Shown: positions 26,352 through 33,898, numbered from the stretch's first letter. The stretch is 64,000 nt of DNA from Anaerovibrio lipolyticus DSM 3074 (GCF_900141865.1 NZ_FQYW01000008.1:100030-164029), one strand, 5' to 3'. Numbers and translations: made by a program. The notes: generated from the letters alone by a model not told the origin.

Positions 26352-26398
26352 CTCCTTTCTTAAATCTTCAATCTTTGTTGCTCAATTTCCATGTCTAT

Positions 26399-26427
26399 AT
26401 ATTAAACCTATATGCCTACTATGTCAA
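26399..26427 (-). promoter_or_regulatory. Sigma-70 promoter of metY
   Basis: TTGACA (26427-26422) and TAATAT (26404-26399) are separated by 17 bp, a near-consensus arrangement about 48 nt before the leader ORF. Confidence 0.75.
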
Positions 26428-26437
26428 TAGGTTTAAT
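26401..26437. promoter_or_regulatory. Operator-like inverted repeat over the metY promoter
   Basis: A perfect 11-bp inverted repeat, ATTAAACCTAT / ATAGGTTTAAT (26401-26411, 26427-26437), flanks and overlaps both promoter boxes. Its core TTGACATAGTAGG resembles sites of Rrf2-type regulators (IscR/CymR group), which control sulfur and cysteine genes in Firmicutes. The regulator is not in the window. Confidence 0.6.
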
Positions 26438-26631
26438 AAAAATTTTCAAAAAATTATTTTTATATTTGAAAACGCCATTTACCTTGGGGTAAAGTTGTCG
26501 CACATTCACCCACTTTAACTCAGGGTAATTTCACAACCACAAAAACTCGAGGTTTTTTACCAAAAAGCAAACACTTTATTCTGACTTATCACCACGCACC
26601 TAAATTTAATGCAGACAAACCGCAGACAATA

Positions 26632-26853
26632 TCAAGGCATCGCCAAGAACTGATAAAGGGCCTTCATTTCACCGTCAGTCAAGGTAACACCTTTGCCCAT
26701 CTTCGTATGGTCCTCGTTCCAGGAACGGATATCCCACTTTGCAGGCCGCCCACAAAATGACACCTTATTAATCTCAGTAGTCCATCCCTTCGCAGTTGTC
26801 TCACCCAGCTTTGCACCAACAACCTCAATAGAAAATTCAAACTCCTTTGACAT
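26632..26853 (-). CDS. PC4/YdbC-like ssDNA-binding protein
   Basis: 73 aa from ATG 26853 (GGAGG upstream; starts MSKEFEFSIEVVG). The stretch SFCGRPAKWDIRSWNEDHTK and following MGKGVTLTDGEMKALYQFL match the YdbC/PC4 transcriptional-coactivator family, whose Lactococcus member binds single-stranded DNA as a dimer. In phages such proteins may assist replication or transcription. It is the last gene of the prophage's small-gene run. Confidence 0.75.
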   Translation of the reverse strand: MSKEFEFSIEVVGAKLGETTAKGWTTEINKVSFCGRPAKWDIRSWNEDHTKMGKGVTLTDGEMKALYQFLAMP

Positions 26854-26869
26854 AATTTTTCCTCCTTCA

Positions 26870-27193
26870 TTATCCAAAAACTACCTTACCAAACAAGCAA
26901 ACCTGTAACACTTCGTCAGAATAGTCCTCCCAGTATTCCCAGTCATGCTCCTTCTCCAGTTTAGCTATACCCTCCTTAAACTTATCAAGGGTTAAAACGT
27001 ATGGCTCGTTATCCTCAATATCGTAGTAAGTAACCTTACCACCATTCATGAGGCAATCTACTAATCTCTCCTCGAAATACTCATACTTGCCCTTAGTCAG
27101 CTTTTCCTTCTCATAGTCCAAACGCCCTGCCCAGTAGGAACAGGCATATGTGGCATCCGCCAAAACGTCCAACAATTTCTCCTCAATAGTCAT
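26870..27193 (-). CDS. Hypothetical phage protein, 107 aa
   Basis: An acidic soluble protein (ATYACSYWAGRLDYEKEK, VTYYDIEDNEPYVLTL) without a recognised domain. It abuts the next upstream gene by one base, in a tightly packed operon of small phage genes. Confidence 0.65.
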   Translation of the reverse strand: MTIEEKLLDVLADATYACSYWAGRLDYEKEKLTKGKYEYFEERLVDCLMNGGKVTYYDIEDNEPYVLTLDKFKEGIAKLEKEHDWEYWEDYSDEVLQVCLFGKVVFG

Positions 27194-27385
27194 TTAGATA
27201 ACCCCCTTAACATTTTCTTTTTGAACAGTAACACTACAGGTTTCCTCTGAATACTCCATAGCCCACATAGGCTCTAATGAATCCAATGCCTCTTTTTCAC
27301 CTTTTCTAACCGCTTCTGCTTCTGACTCAGCCTCCACAGTGAAGGTTCGGATCATGGCAATTTCAACAGGTACTTCGTACTTCAT
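27194..27385 (-). CDS. Hypothetical phage protein, 63 aa
   Basis: Start ATG 27385 has AAAAGGAGG 7 bp upstream; the longer open frame to 27442 lacks a ribosome site and overlaps the previous gene. MKYEVPVEIAMIRTFTVEAE followed by SEAEAVRKGEKEAL resembles the DpnD/PcfM-like beta-alpha pattern of small phage proteins. Function is unknown. Confidence 0.65.
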   Translation of the reverse strand: MKYEVPVEIAMIRTFTVEAESEAEAVRKGEKEALDSLEPMWAMEYSEETCSVTVQKENVKGVI

Positions 27386-27398
27386 GATATACCTCCTT

Positions 27399-27650
27399 TT
27401 ATCCAACACTGAGAATATCTGCCATGCTATAGCTCTTACCATACTTCTTGGTAGTCGCCTTCAATGCGTTTTCCAGTGTACCTACCGTAACCAACATAGA
27501 CAGGATGTTGAAAGCCGCGTCCAGTCTGTTCATGGCTACTTCCTTCTCATGGTCCGTACTGGCTAAACACAACAGCTTTATGCTTCCAACCCATTCACGC
27601 ATAATAATGGCTTCAAGCTGTCCATCCATCTCAACCATCCTAGTCTTCAT
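27399..27650 (-). CDS. Hypothetical phage protein, 83 aa
   Basis: ATG 27650 follows GGAGGG. It is mainly helical by sequence (LEAIIMREWVGSIKLLCL, LDAAFNILSMLVTVG). No family is recognised; it is part of the small-gene operon, with 2-3 bp gaps on both sides. Confidence 0.62.
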   Translation of the reverse strand: MKTRMVEMDGQLEAIIMREWVGSIKLLCLASTDHEKEVAMNRLDAAFNILSMLVTVGTLENALKATTKKYGKSYSMADILSVG

Positions 27651-27652
27651 AA

Positions 27653-27922
27653 TCAACCCTCCTCAACCTTAAAACAGGAAGTAATCGCTTCCTTGCACAA
27701 CAGGCTCATAATGTCCTCAACACTCTCAGCACAGCCACTGTGAGCCCAAATGTCTTCCGCAACCCCATAAATCTCCATCAGATCATCAGGTGCATTACAC
27801 CTAACCACATTTGCCAACGCATCATAGTCATCAATCGTGCCCACCTCGTAAAACCTATGCCTAACGCACATCGCTCTTACTGCACCCCAGTCCCAATGTC
27901 TCGTCTCGGTGATTTTAGTCAT
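27653..27922 (-). CDS. Hypothetical phage protein, 89 aa
   Basis: Preceded by AAGGAGG. The sequence includes RHWDWGAVRAMCVRHRFYEV and a Cys-containing acidic C-terminal half. No recognised domain. Confidence 0.62.
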   Translation of the reverse strand: MTKITETRHWDWGAVRAMCVRHRFYEVGTIDDYDALANVVRCNAPDDLMEIYGVAEDIWAHSGCAESVEDIMSLLCKEAITSCFKVEEG

Positions 27923-27934
27923 ATCTAACCCTCC

Positions 27935-28123
27935 TTATTCCTTACAAGCTACTACTAAGCCGCCAACACCATCTTTTTCATAAACATCAACCACTACCGA
28001 ATTGAAGTATTCCCGTATTTCCCATGGTCTCCAAATCTCATCACCAATTGACTCATCATAAATTCCCATATTGTTGATATCGATACCATACTCACTGATA
28101 TAATCCGCAACTGTCTTTTTCAT
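27935..28123 (-). CDS. Hypothetical phage protein, 62 aa
   Basis: The first gene after the promoter at 28173-28201, with GGGGG upstream. It is acidic (YGIDINNMGIYDESIGDEIW, VVVDVYEKDGVGG). No recognised domain. Confidence 0.6.
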   Translation of the reverse strand: MKKTVADYISEYGIDINNMGIYDESIGDEIWRPWEIREYFNSVVVDVYEKDGVGGLVVACKE

Positions 28124-28172
28124 ACTCTCCGCCCCCTTTCTGTAAAGTTTTTATTTGTTTATCTTTATATAT

Positions 28173-28201
28173 ATCCTATCATATTTTTAATTATTTGTAA
28201 A
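28173..28201 (-). promoter_or_regulatory. Phage promoter (TTTACA-17-TAGGAT) for the 28.1-26.6 kb genes
   Basis: The -35 TTTACA is at 28201-28196 and the extended -10 (TGA)TAGGAT at 28178-28173, with 17 bp between. The surrounding 70 bp are nearly identical to the sequence at 31831-31901, which has the same boxes and spacing. Confidence 0.7.
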
Positions 28202-28232
28202 GTGTTTTACTTAAAATATCACAAATTTTTGC

Positions 28233-28260
28233 AAAAAAAATGAGCGGACACACCGCTCAA
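28233..28260 (-). terminator. Intrinsic terminator
   Basis: Minus-strand GAGCGG / CCGCTC stem followed by A then eight T, 11 bp after the stop codon of the 77-aa gene. Confidence 0.83.
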
Positions 28261-28271
28261 AATGGCACTCA

Positions 28272-28505
28272 CTATTTAATTTCTGACTGCATCATTCTCA
28301 CAGCCAGTCTGCACTTATCCACATCAATTCTCGTCAGCTTCATAAAATCCTTGATAACTTCCCATTCCTCATCATAGGCTCTTATCTGATGGATGCCACG
28401 CTGTCCACGGGCACTCACAGAACCTACTGGGCGACCGCCTTTGCCACCGCCACCACCTTTGTTATTATGTCTACCATCATCGGGTCTTGTTGCTTTTCCC
28501 GGCAT
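28272..28505 (-). CDS. Hypothetical phage protein with Gly/basic N-terminus, 77 aa
   Basis: The N-terminal third is basic and Gly-rich (DGRHNNKGGGGGKGGRPVGS) with an AT-hook-like GGRPVGS; the rest is a charged helical region (RAYDEEWEVIKDFMKLTRID). It could bind DNA, but no family is assigned. Confidence 0.58.
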   Translation of the reverse strand: MPGKATRPDDGRHNNKGGGGGKGGRPVGSVSARGQRGIHQIRAYDEEWEVIKDFMKLTRIDVDKCRLAVRMMQSEIK

Positions 28506-28558
28506 AAAATCACCACCTAGTTTTTTACTTTACATTTTACTTGTCCACCTGTTCATAG

Positions 28559-29173
28559 TCAAGATGCCATGAACCCTTCTTCCATAAAGCTGATATACTT
28601 CTCGTTGCCAACAATAATGTGGTCCCGAACTGGAATATCCATAATTTTTCCACATTCAACTAACTGCCTTGTTATTTTGATATCTTCCTTGCTCGGTGTC
28701 GGATCTCCTGACGGATGATTATGCACCAAAATCATGGCAGCCGCATGTAACTTTATTGCTTCAAAAAATACCTCCCTTGGATGTACTACAGAACCAGTCA
28801 TTGAACCTATTGAGATATCCTTAAGCCCTATTACATGGCCTTTAATATTCATTAAAAGGATACAGAAAACTTCCCTATGTTCAAATAGGAACCTTGTTTT
28901 TACCATGTCATACGCATCATCAGGGCCTCTGATAATATCCACCTTTTTTACTGGCACCTTGGCTATCCTTTCTGCATACTCACGAACCGCCATTATTTTC
29001 ATTACAGTTTTCGGTCCCACTCCTGGGATGTTACCGCTTGCCAGTATATCACCAAAATCTATCTGTGATGCCGTAGCTTCGTCTAACCCTGTCATCAGTG
29101 ATAACAATTCTGCATCAGAATAAATACCCATACCATACCCAACACCACACTCAGCAACCTTATCCGCCAACAT
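28559..29173 (-). CDS. RadC-family JAB1/MPN protein
   Basis: 204 aa. The C-terminal half has the JAMM metal motif VHNHPSGDPTPSKED (two His, Ser, Asp), and an N-terminal helix-hairpin-helix-like segment NIPGVGPKTVMKIM precedes it, the RadC layout. RadC proteins are common on phages and mobile elements and are not shown to be repair enzymes; metallo-isopeptidase or nuclease-like activity is possible. The first helices are shorter than in chromosomal RadC (about 225 aa). Confidence 0.87.
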   Translation of the reverse strand: MLADKVAECGVGYGMGIYSDAELLSLMTGLDEATASQIDFGDILASGNIPGVGPKTVMKIMAVREYAERIAKVPVKKVDIIRGPDDAYDMVKTRFLFEHREVFCILLMNIKGHVIGLKDISIGSMTGSVVHPREVFFEAIKLHAAAMILVHNHPSGDPTPSKEDIKITRQLVECGKIMDIPVRDHIIVGNEKYISFMEEGFMAS

Positions 29174-29176
29174 ATC

Positions 29177-29893
29177 CTACACCTCCTGTCTTTTCCTTCC
29201 TGTTTCCACTGCCCATCTGTTCATCCTATGCAAAAGGTTTACAGTGTTCCAAAAATCCTGCTCATAATTACTGGTAAGCGGTCTGAACTGATACATTTCA
29301 TCCACACCAACCATGCATATATGTTTTTCACAAGCATAACAAGATACTGTTGCAACCGCCTCCATGGTACTGCTAAACCCTACACTGGTTATGCACAGCA
29401 CATGCGGATTAAACCCGTTGTATCCAAAATTCTTGCCCTTAAACTCATCTTTGTCTGCAACAAAACCATGATAGCATGGAGCATATGCATATATTCCAGT
29501 TCCTTCTTCAAAGTCACCAAAACGATATTTGCCTAATTTCTTGGTCATAGCCAGTTGCCCCTTGTTCTCAAAACAATACTTCCTTATTTCCTTCACAAAT
29601 GGCGTATATCGGTAGTCCCTGTTTCCCTCATCAACATATTCTTTCCTAAAGAAAACCCTTACAGGGTCCGCACCGTCAAACCCATGGAAATCAAAGTCAC
29701 CAGGTAGGATGTCTTTTTCTTCCTCTATTGGCAACCTAAAAGACTGACGCTCCAAATTTTTATTCATAAGCCGTGCATCCTTGCCCCAAACTTCGCCATT
29801 TACCCACTGGTCAAATGTCAGATAATAATTCACACCGCAGGTGCCAATTTTTATCTCCTGACCGTCACATTTTCTGTAAGCGTAATCGCCCAT
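29177..29893 (-). CDS. Hypothetical phage protein, 238 aa
   Basis: Start ATG 29893 (MGDYAYRKCDGQEIKIG) is preceded by GAAGGTGG. The sequence looks globular, mixed alpha/beta, with several conserved-type aromatic residues (VNYYLTFDQWVNGEVWGKDA). No family is recognised. It is 3 bp upstream of radC and so cotranscribed with it. Confidence 0.65.
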   Translation of the reverse strand: MGDYAYRKCDGQEIKIGTCGVNYYLTFDQWVNGEVWGKDARLMNKNLERQSFRLPIEEEKDILPGDFDFHGFDGADPVRVFFRKEYVDEGNRDYRYTPFVKEIRKYCFENKGQLAMTKKLGKYRFGDFEEGTGIYAYAPCYHGFVADKDEFKGKNFGYNGFNPHVLCITSVGFSSTMEAVATVSCYACEKHICMVGVDEMYQFRPLTSNYEQDFWNTVNLLHRMNRWAVETGRKRQEV

Positions 29894-29911
29894 TTTCAAA
29901 ACCACCTTCCA

Positions 29912-30337
29912 TTACCAAATCACACTGTCCAAATATGCCTTCTCTGCTTTATTCCAAATACGAACCATTCTCTTGCTTCTCTCTACCTCGCTCCTGCTTA
30001 ACCCCAGTGCATCCAAGGTGTCCTCGGGCTCATGGGTGATACAAAACTCATGATTCTCCATTTCATACCTAAAAGCACTATACAGGAAATCATCATCCTT
30101 ATATCCGTCCTTAACTTCCTTTGCATGTCCTGTCAGCATGGCAACCAGTCTATCTTCGTCTGATGCACGATAAACCATGCCACAAAAACCGCCACGCAAC
30201 TCATCTTTGTTCTCAACTCCAAGCTCCTTCATACCCTTTTCAAACTGCTTCTGAGTGAAGGCAAAAAAGCAAGGGAACTCACTAATTTCTTTCCTGTGTC
30301 TGTCCTTCATCTGCTTATAGGTTTCTTTCTCAGCCAT
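29912..30337 (-). CDS. Hypothetical phage protein, 141 aa
   Basis: ATG 30337 (MAEKETYKQMKDRHRKEI) follows GGGAGTGG; the open frame reaches 30418 but overlaps the previous gene. Charged, helical: RHRKEISEFPCFFAFTQKQF, then a C-terminal LGLSRSEVERSKRMVRIW. Short phage-specific proteins with this start are often found beside similar small genes; function unknown. Confidence 0.62.
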   Translation of the reverse strand: MAEKETYKQMKDRHRKEISEFPCFFAFTQKQFEKGMKELGVENKDELRGGFCGMVYRASDEDRLVAMLTGHAKEVKDGYKDDDFLYSAFRYEMENHEFCITHEPEDTLDALGLSRSEVERSKRMVRIWNKAEKAYLDSVIW

Positions 30338-30632
30338 TTTTAATCCACTCCCAGTCTTCTCTATTAGTGGTCTCACCCACAAAACAATGTCCCTTGTAAT
30401 ACCACTTACCACTTTCACTATGGAATGTAGTCCATGTGCTGTAGCAATTCCCGTCCTTTGCCTGTGCTATGGAATAAGGCTCGCCAACCTGCAGATAATT
30501 ACTCAAATCTGATCTAGGCGGAAGGATGTCCCTAAAGTAATTAACCATATCCACATCCACCTCATCACCTACCTGCAGATAATCTTCTAGTGTCCTTGTA
30601 TCCGACTCATGCCAACCTTTCAAAGTCTTCAT
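30330..30632 (-). CDS. Hypothetical phage protein, 100 aa, with internal repeat
   Basis: ATG 30632 follows GGAGGG. The peptide YLQVGDEVDVDMVNYFRDIL and a later NYLQVGEPYSIAQAKDG share a YLQVG-E/D motif, matching a DNA repeat ACCTGCAGATAAT at 30491 and 30572. It looks like a small beta protein; function unknown. Confidence 0.6.
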   Translation of the reverse strand: MKTLKGWHESDTRTLEDYLQVGDEVDVDMVNYFRDILPPRSDLSNYLQVGEPYSIAQAKDGNCYSTWTTFHSESGKWYYKGHCFVGETTNREDWEWIKNG

Positions 30633-30654
30633 TGTCAACCCTCCTACGAACCCA

Positions 30655-30828
30655 CTAAATCAAGTCAAAAACATAATCAGGCTCTAGCCCTTCCTCGTAC
30701 AAAACTTCCTCAGGGTCTTCTCCTTCCCATACCCTTTTGCGCATATCCTTTACATATTCCACTGCTTCCTGCTTGGTCATCTTATCCCGTTCCATGAAAA
30801 TCCTTACCAGTTCATTCATTTTTGCCAT
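30655..30828 (-). CDS. Hypothetical phage protein, 57 aa
   Basis: ATG 30828 is 8 bp after GAGGAG; an upstream GTG at 30837 overlaps the previous stop codon. A helical, charged peptide (RIFMERDKMTKQEAVEYVKD). No known domain. Confidence 0.58.
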   Translation of the reverse strand: MAKMNELVRIFMERDKMTKQEAVEYVKDMRKRVWEGEDPEEVLYEEGLEPDYVFDLI

Positions 30829-30833
30829 GATAC

Positions 30834-31034
30834 TCACTCCTCATCTTCAAGCTCATACTCACAAACAGCTTCAAACTTCCCCATGAAAGCCCTAGTATTT
30901 GCTTCATTCGGAAAGCCATAATACCATCCAACCAATGACTGTCTAAGCTCCATCATGCCGTTTGGCAGCCGCTGTTCTGATTCCACCATGATAAAGGTGA
31001 TGTCTTCGCTTTTTGCATAAATCTCTTTAATCAT
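30834..31034 (-). CDS. Hypothetical phage protein, 66 aa
   Basis: Its ATG overlaps the upstream stop codon (TCATGA), a sign of translational coupling. It contains TFIMVESEQRLPNGMMELRQ and an acidic end. No known domain. Confidence 0.58.
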   Translation of the reverse strand: MIKEIYAKSEDITFIMVESEQRLPNGMMELRQSLVGWYYGFPNEANTRAFMGKFEAVCEYELEDEE

Positions 31035-31195
31035 GACAGTTCCATCTCCTTAATAATCTTCTCAAATGCTTTGTATACGGAAATTTCGCCTACAATTCGT
31101 CCGTCATCCCATGGAGTATTATTAGGTTTTCTCCTCTTTGCTTTCAGTTCCTCAAGTTCCTCTTTAATCAGTTCTAATGCTTCATTCCTTGTCAT
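31031..31195 (-). CDS. Hypothetical phage protein, 54 aa
   Basis: ATG 31195 (MTRNEALELIKEELEELKAK) is preceded by GGAGCG. A helical charged peptide overlapping the next start by 4 nt. It was found by reading the short gap between larger frames; function unknown. Confidence 0.55.
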   Translation of the reverse strand: MTRNEALELIKEELEELKAKRRKPNNTPWDDGRIVGEISVYKAFEKIIKEMELS

Positions 31196-31210
31196 TTTCT
31201 CGCTCCTTTT

Positions 31211-31233
31211 AAAAGAGGGGCCCGAAGACCCCT
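31211..31233 (-). terminator. UUCG-loop hairpin, probable weak terminator
   Basis: Minus-strand AGGGGTC-TTCG-GGCCCCT followed by CTTTT. The stable tetraloop is typical, but the T-run is short, so read-through to the genes below is likely. Confidence 0.65.
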
Positions 31234-31239
31234 AACATA

Positions 31240-31326
31240 CTACTTCAAAAAATACTTTCCAGTCATTCTTACCAGCCACTTTAAACTAAGAACCTCAAAC
31301 CGTTGAATATTCTTCCGTCTTTTCAT
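31240..31326 (-). CDS. 28-aa basic peptide
   Basis: ATG 31326 is preceded by AAAAGGAGGAGT, a very strong ribosome site. The peptide starts MKRRKNIQRFEVLSLKWLVR and ends at 31240, just before the UUCG hairpin. It is very basic with a hydrophobic centre. It may be a regulatory or membrane-active peptide; only the ribosome site and position support it. Confidence 0.45.
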   Translation of the reverse strand: MKRRKNIQRFEVLSLKWLVRMTGKYFLK

Positions 31327-31340
31327 TTTTACTCCTCCTT

Positions 31341-31625
31341 TTAGCTCTCAATGAAACACTTTTCAATTTTCCAGTCATACAGATAATTGCTCAACTTCAC
31401 GCCATCATCTGTTCCGTCCTCGCAGTTCGCCCAAATCGAATTGCTAATCTTACCATGCTGAAACGCCTTATTGTCACTGGTGAACAGGTAAGTCCTGCCC
31501 CTTTCGTCATACGGCTTATTGAAGCTGTCTTCTGTGAAGGTGATTCCACCGGAAATCTCCTTGCCTTCCTCATTTGCCTTAAACATTGCACTTCTCAGTT
31601 CGTCATAGCTTACATACTTTCTCAT
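31341..31625 (-). CDS. Hypothetical phage protein, 94 aa
   Basis: Preceded by AAGGAGG. The sequence GGITFTEDSFNKPYDERGRT and YLFTSDNKAFQHGKISNSIW looks like a small beta-rich protein. It follows the 59-aa gene by 5 bp. No recognised family. Confidence 0.62.
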   Translation of the reverse strand: MRKYVSYDELRSAMFKANEEGKEISGGITFTEDSFNKPYDERGRTYLFTSDNKAFQHGKISNSIWANCEDGTDDGVKLSNYLYDWKIEKCFIES

Positions 31626-31630
31626 GTCAA

Positions 31631-31810
31631 TTACCTCCTTGTTTTCGCATACAATAAATCTTTTGCCAAGCTCATAATCAATTCATGCTGTTGGTGGGGT
31701 GAAAGACCATCCCAGTCATCCTGCCCAAAATGTTTGATGTAAAGCTCTTTAACAGTCCCAAAGAACCAGTTGGTGAACTCCTCATGGCTCATGTCTTCAA
31801 TGCCTTTCAT
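31631..31810 (-). CDS. Hypothetical phage protein, 59 aa
   Basis: The first gene after the promoter at 31858-31886, with GGGGCG upstream. MKGIEDMSHEEFTNWFFGTV with a helical acidic body. The 3' end encodes the ribosome site of the next gene. Unknown function. Confidence 0.58.
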   Translation of the reverse strand: MKGIEDMSHEEFTNWFFGTVKELYIKHFGQDDWDGLSPHQQHELIMSLAKDLLYAKTRR

Positions 31811-31857
31811 GGGTACCGCCCCTTTCGTAATGTGTTTATTGGTTTATCTTTATGTAT

Positions 31858-31886
31858 AGCCTATCATAAATTTAATTATTTGTAAA
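31858..31886 (-). promoter_or_regulatory. Phage promoter (TTTACA-17-TAGGCT) for the 31.8-28.3 kb genes
   Basis: -35 TTTACA at 31886-31881 and -10 TAGGCT at 31863-31858, 17 bp apart. About 70 bp around it repeat the promoter region at 28.15-28.22 kb. Confidence 0.68.
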
Positions 31887-32085
31887 GTATTTTACTTAAA
31901 AAATAGCAGGTATTTTTTACCACCTGGTCGAAAAAAACATCAAAAATCCCGTTTTCATCACACGACTTACTGCGTTCTCATAGCTTCAAATTAAAAAGGT
32001 CGAATATGAATGTATCCGTTATATGCTTTACGCTTAATACACGACATTTAGCGGACCCGTTTTTTCAAAAAGCATCCCTACCCAC

Positions 32086-32118
32086 AAAAAAAGAGAGCCG
32101 GTATCTCTACCGACTCTC
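32086..32118 (-). terminator. Strong intrinsic terminator ending the 34.9-32.1 kb cassette
   Basis: Minus-strand GAGAGTCGGTA / TACCGGCTCTC (11 bp, one G-U) with a GAGA loop, then TTTTTTT. The roughly 220 bp between it and the promoter at 31.86 kb hold no gene that I can support. Confidence 0.88.
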
Positions 32119-32125
32119 AAAAGTC

Positions 32126-32488
32126 TTATCTCTCCATCTTGCCAAGGGCTTCTTCGATAGCTCTCCGCTCAGTTGGGGTTGCTTCATCCATCATTTCCAT
32201 CATACGCTCCTTCATGGTATGACCGCTATATCTGCGATCATAGCCACGGCTCATACGACCGCTATTATCATAGCTCCTGAAATTACCTTCATAGCCATAA
32301 TGAGGATAAACCCTTCCTGACCGACCCTTGTCATAGTCATTTTCAAGAAGCTCATCAGCTTTCTTGATACCCGACAGTGCATTTTTAGTACACTCAATAT
32401 CACTGGCAGTCTTAATGCCCTTAAGCATGATTTCTTCCAGTGCATCATGCAGGCTGTCAGATGCCTTCTCAATAAGTTTTCTGTCCAT
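32126..32488 (-). CDS. Hypothetical phage protein, 120 aa (Tyr/Arg-rich middle)
   Basis: N-terminal helical region (DSLHDALEEIMLKGIKTASD), a Tyr/Arg/Gly-rich linker (VYPHYGYEGNFRSYDNSGRM), and a C-terminal helix (EMMDEATPTERRAIEEALGK). Proteins with this layout recur in prophage-like cassettes of gut Firmicutes, from general familiarity. Function unknown; last gene of the cassette. Confidence 0.62.
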   Translation of the reverse strand: MDRKLIEKASDSLHDALEEIMLKGIKTASDIECTKNALSGIKKADELLENDYDKGRSGRVYPHYGYEGNFRSYDNSGRMSRGYDRRYSGHTMKERMMEMMDEATPTERRAIEEALGKMER

Positions 32489-32502
32489 TTTCTCACCACC
32501 CT

Positions 32503-32970
32503 TTAGCGTGTTACCGCCAAGTCAGGGCGGCTGAAAATAATATTTGCGTTCTCCACCAAAATTGGCTGGTCACTGGTATTGCGGACAGTTACAGTCTGAC
32601 AGCAACCACGATAAATCGGAGCATTAATCGCCCGACTCACATTGAAAAACTGATCTACTGCCGCAGGTGTTACTTCCATTGTGGATGCAGGGAGTGTTGT
32701 CCCGTCAATGGCAATAGCCACGGAAATGGCACCTACTGTACCACCTTCGGGAATACCAATATTAGCACCAAAATCCACAAGATAATTAGCCGAATTACTC
32801 CGATTGCATGAACAACCAAAACTGGATGGAACATATCCTGTAAGAAGGAAACTTCCCGTGTCGTCACGGTGTCTTACCAAACCTCTGTTGCAGGGAACTG
32901 GCGAATTGGTAAAAACAACGGACTCGCCAGGGTTTACAGTCTGCTGACTGACATTGCTGTATTCAGCCAT
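32503..32970 (-). CDS. Putative beta-sandwich phage surface protein, 155 aa
   Basis: The sequence reads like a jelly-roll or TNF-like beta protein: NPGESVVFTNSPVPCNRGLV, then ISVAIAIDGTTLPASTMEVT and TVTVRNTSDQPILVENANII, with a Cys-rich loop FGCSCNRSN. This resembles the C-terminal domain of BclA-type or virion-surface proteins. It is 16 bp downstream of the Gly/Asn-rich protein gene and belongs to the same cassette. Confidence 0.6.
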   Translation of the reverse strand: MAEYSNVSQQTVNPGESVVFTNSPVPCNRGLVRHRDDTGSFLLTGYVPSSFGCSCNRSNSANYLVDFGANIGIPEGGTVGAISVAIAIDGTTLPASTMEVTPAAVDQFFNVSRAINAPIYRGCCQTVTVRNTSDQPILVENANIIFSRPDLAVTR

Positions 32971-32986
32971 TTAAACCGCCTCCCTC

Positions 32987-33850
32987 TTAGCCAACAAATC
33001 CGCCATTACACCCACAAGAAGGGTTAGACACTACATACGCAGGTACTGGCTTTGGGCAACAGGTATTTACAATATTTTGTGCCTGCTGACTGCCATAAGT
33101 CAGAAGCTGTGCTGTCTGCGCTGTCTGAGAAGCCGCAAGATTAGCCATATTCAACTGGCTCTGAAGGTTCTGAATCTGAGCATCCTTCGCTGCAATTCTG
33201 TCAGCACACAGGTCATCTTTAATAGACTGAACACCCTGAGTAATAGCATTTACAATCCCATTGGTGTTGTTGTTGCCCTGTGCAAGCAGGCTCTGAATAC
33301 CAGTGCTCAATGCCTGACGGTCTGCACAATTCTCTGTTGCAACTGTATACTTCACATCAGCCAAACCTGCCTGTGTGGATGCCAAGCTATTCTGCAAGCC
33401 CATAGCAATACCATTCATGGCCTGTGTATTAGCAAGCTGATTAGTATACAGTGTGCCGGTAATACTGTCCTTCGCACCATTGATAGCATTTGCTGTTGCA
33501 TACTGACCATTTGTGATGGCAGCCACTGTAGTAGCATTTCCCTGGCACTGAGCCACTGCATTATCAGCAAAGCCATTACCAATCTGAGAGGACACGCCGT
33601 TAATCGCATTAATAATCGCAGACTGGTCAAAGCCTCTCTGCACATCGGATGTAGCACCCATGTATGGAAGGAAACCATTACCATTACCACCGAAGCCACC
33701 GCCCCAGTTGTTCCAACCACCGCCAATCATCAAGATAAGCAGGAACCACATCATCCACCAGCCCCCGAAACAATCATTTCCGAAGCCGTTGTTGTTGCCC
33801 ATGACTGCCGCCATATCAGCAGGACTCATGGAGCCGTTGTCAAGTGCCAT
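32987..33850 (-). CDS. Gly/Asn/Ala-rich phage protein with one TM segment, 287 aa
   Basis: N-terminal GNDCFGGWWMMWFLLILMIG is a hydrophobic segment flanked by Gly/Asn-rich sequence; then a long Ala/Gln/Asn-rich region likely to form coiled coil (IQSLLAQGNNNTNGIVNAIT), and a Cys-rich end (NTCCPKPVP, SCGCNGG). The composition suggests a surface or membrane-anchored fibrous protein. I know no function for it. Confidence 0.62.
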   Translation of the reverse strand: MALDNGSMSPADMAAVMGNNNGFGNDCFGGWWMMWFLLILMIGGGWNNWGGGFGGNGNGFLPYMGATSDVQRGFDQSAIINAINGVSSQIGNGFADNAVAQCQGNATTVAAITNGQYATANAINGAKDSITGTLYTNQLANTQAMNGIAMGLQNSLASTQAGLADVKYTVATENCADRQALSTGIQSLLAQGNNNTNGIVNAITQGVQSIKDDLCADRIAAKDAQIQNLQSQLNMANLAASQTAQTAQLLTYGSQQAQNIVNTCCPKPVPAYVVSNPSCGCNGGFVG

Positions 33851-33898
33851 ATCAAAGCACTCCTTTCAATATTTTATTTCAACCTTGCGCAAAGTTGA

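Noticed and set aside
26110..26440. SAM riboswitch or T-box upstream of metY
   Set aside because: No SAM-I core motifs and no T-box sequence (AGGGTGGNACCGCG); the leader has a short ORF and competing hairpins instead.
2651..26555. CTCGAGGTTTTT at 2653 and 26546 as possible att repeats
   Set aside because: The first copy is part of an intrinsic terminator of a host gene and the match is short; it does not border the phage genes on the other side.
26440..26631. Possible left att site or terminator between metY promoter and first phage gene
   Set aside because: Short inverted TTACC/GGTAA pieces are present but without the other prophage end a core repeat cannot be identified.
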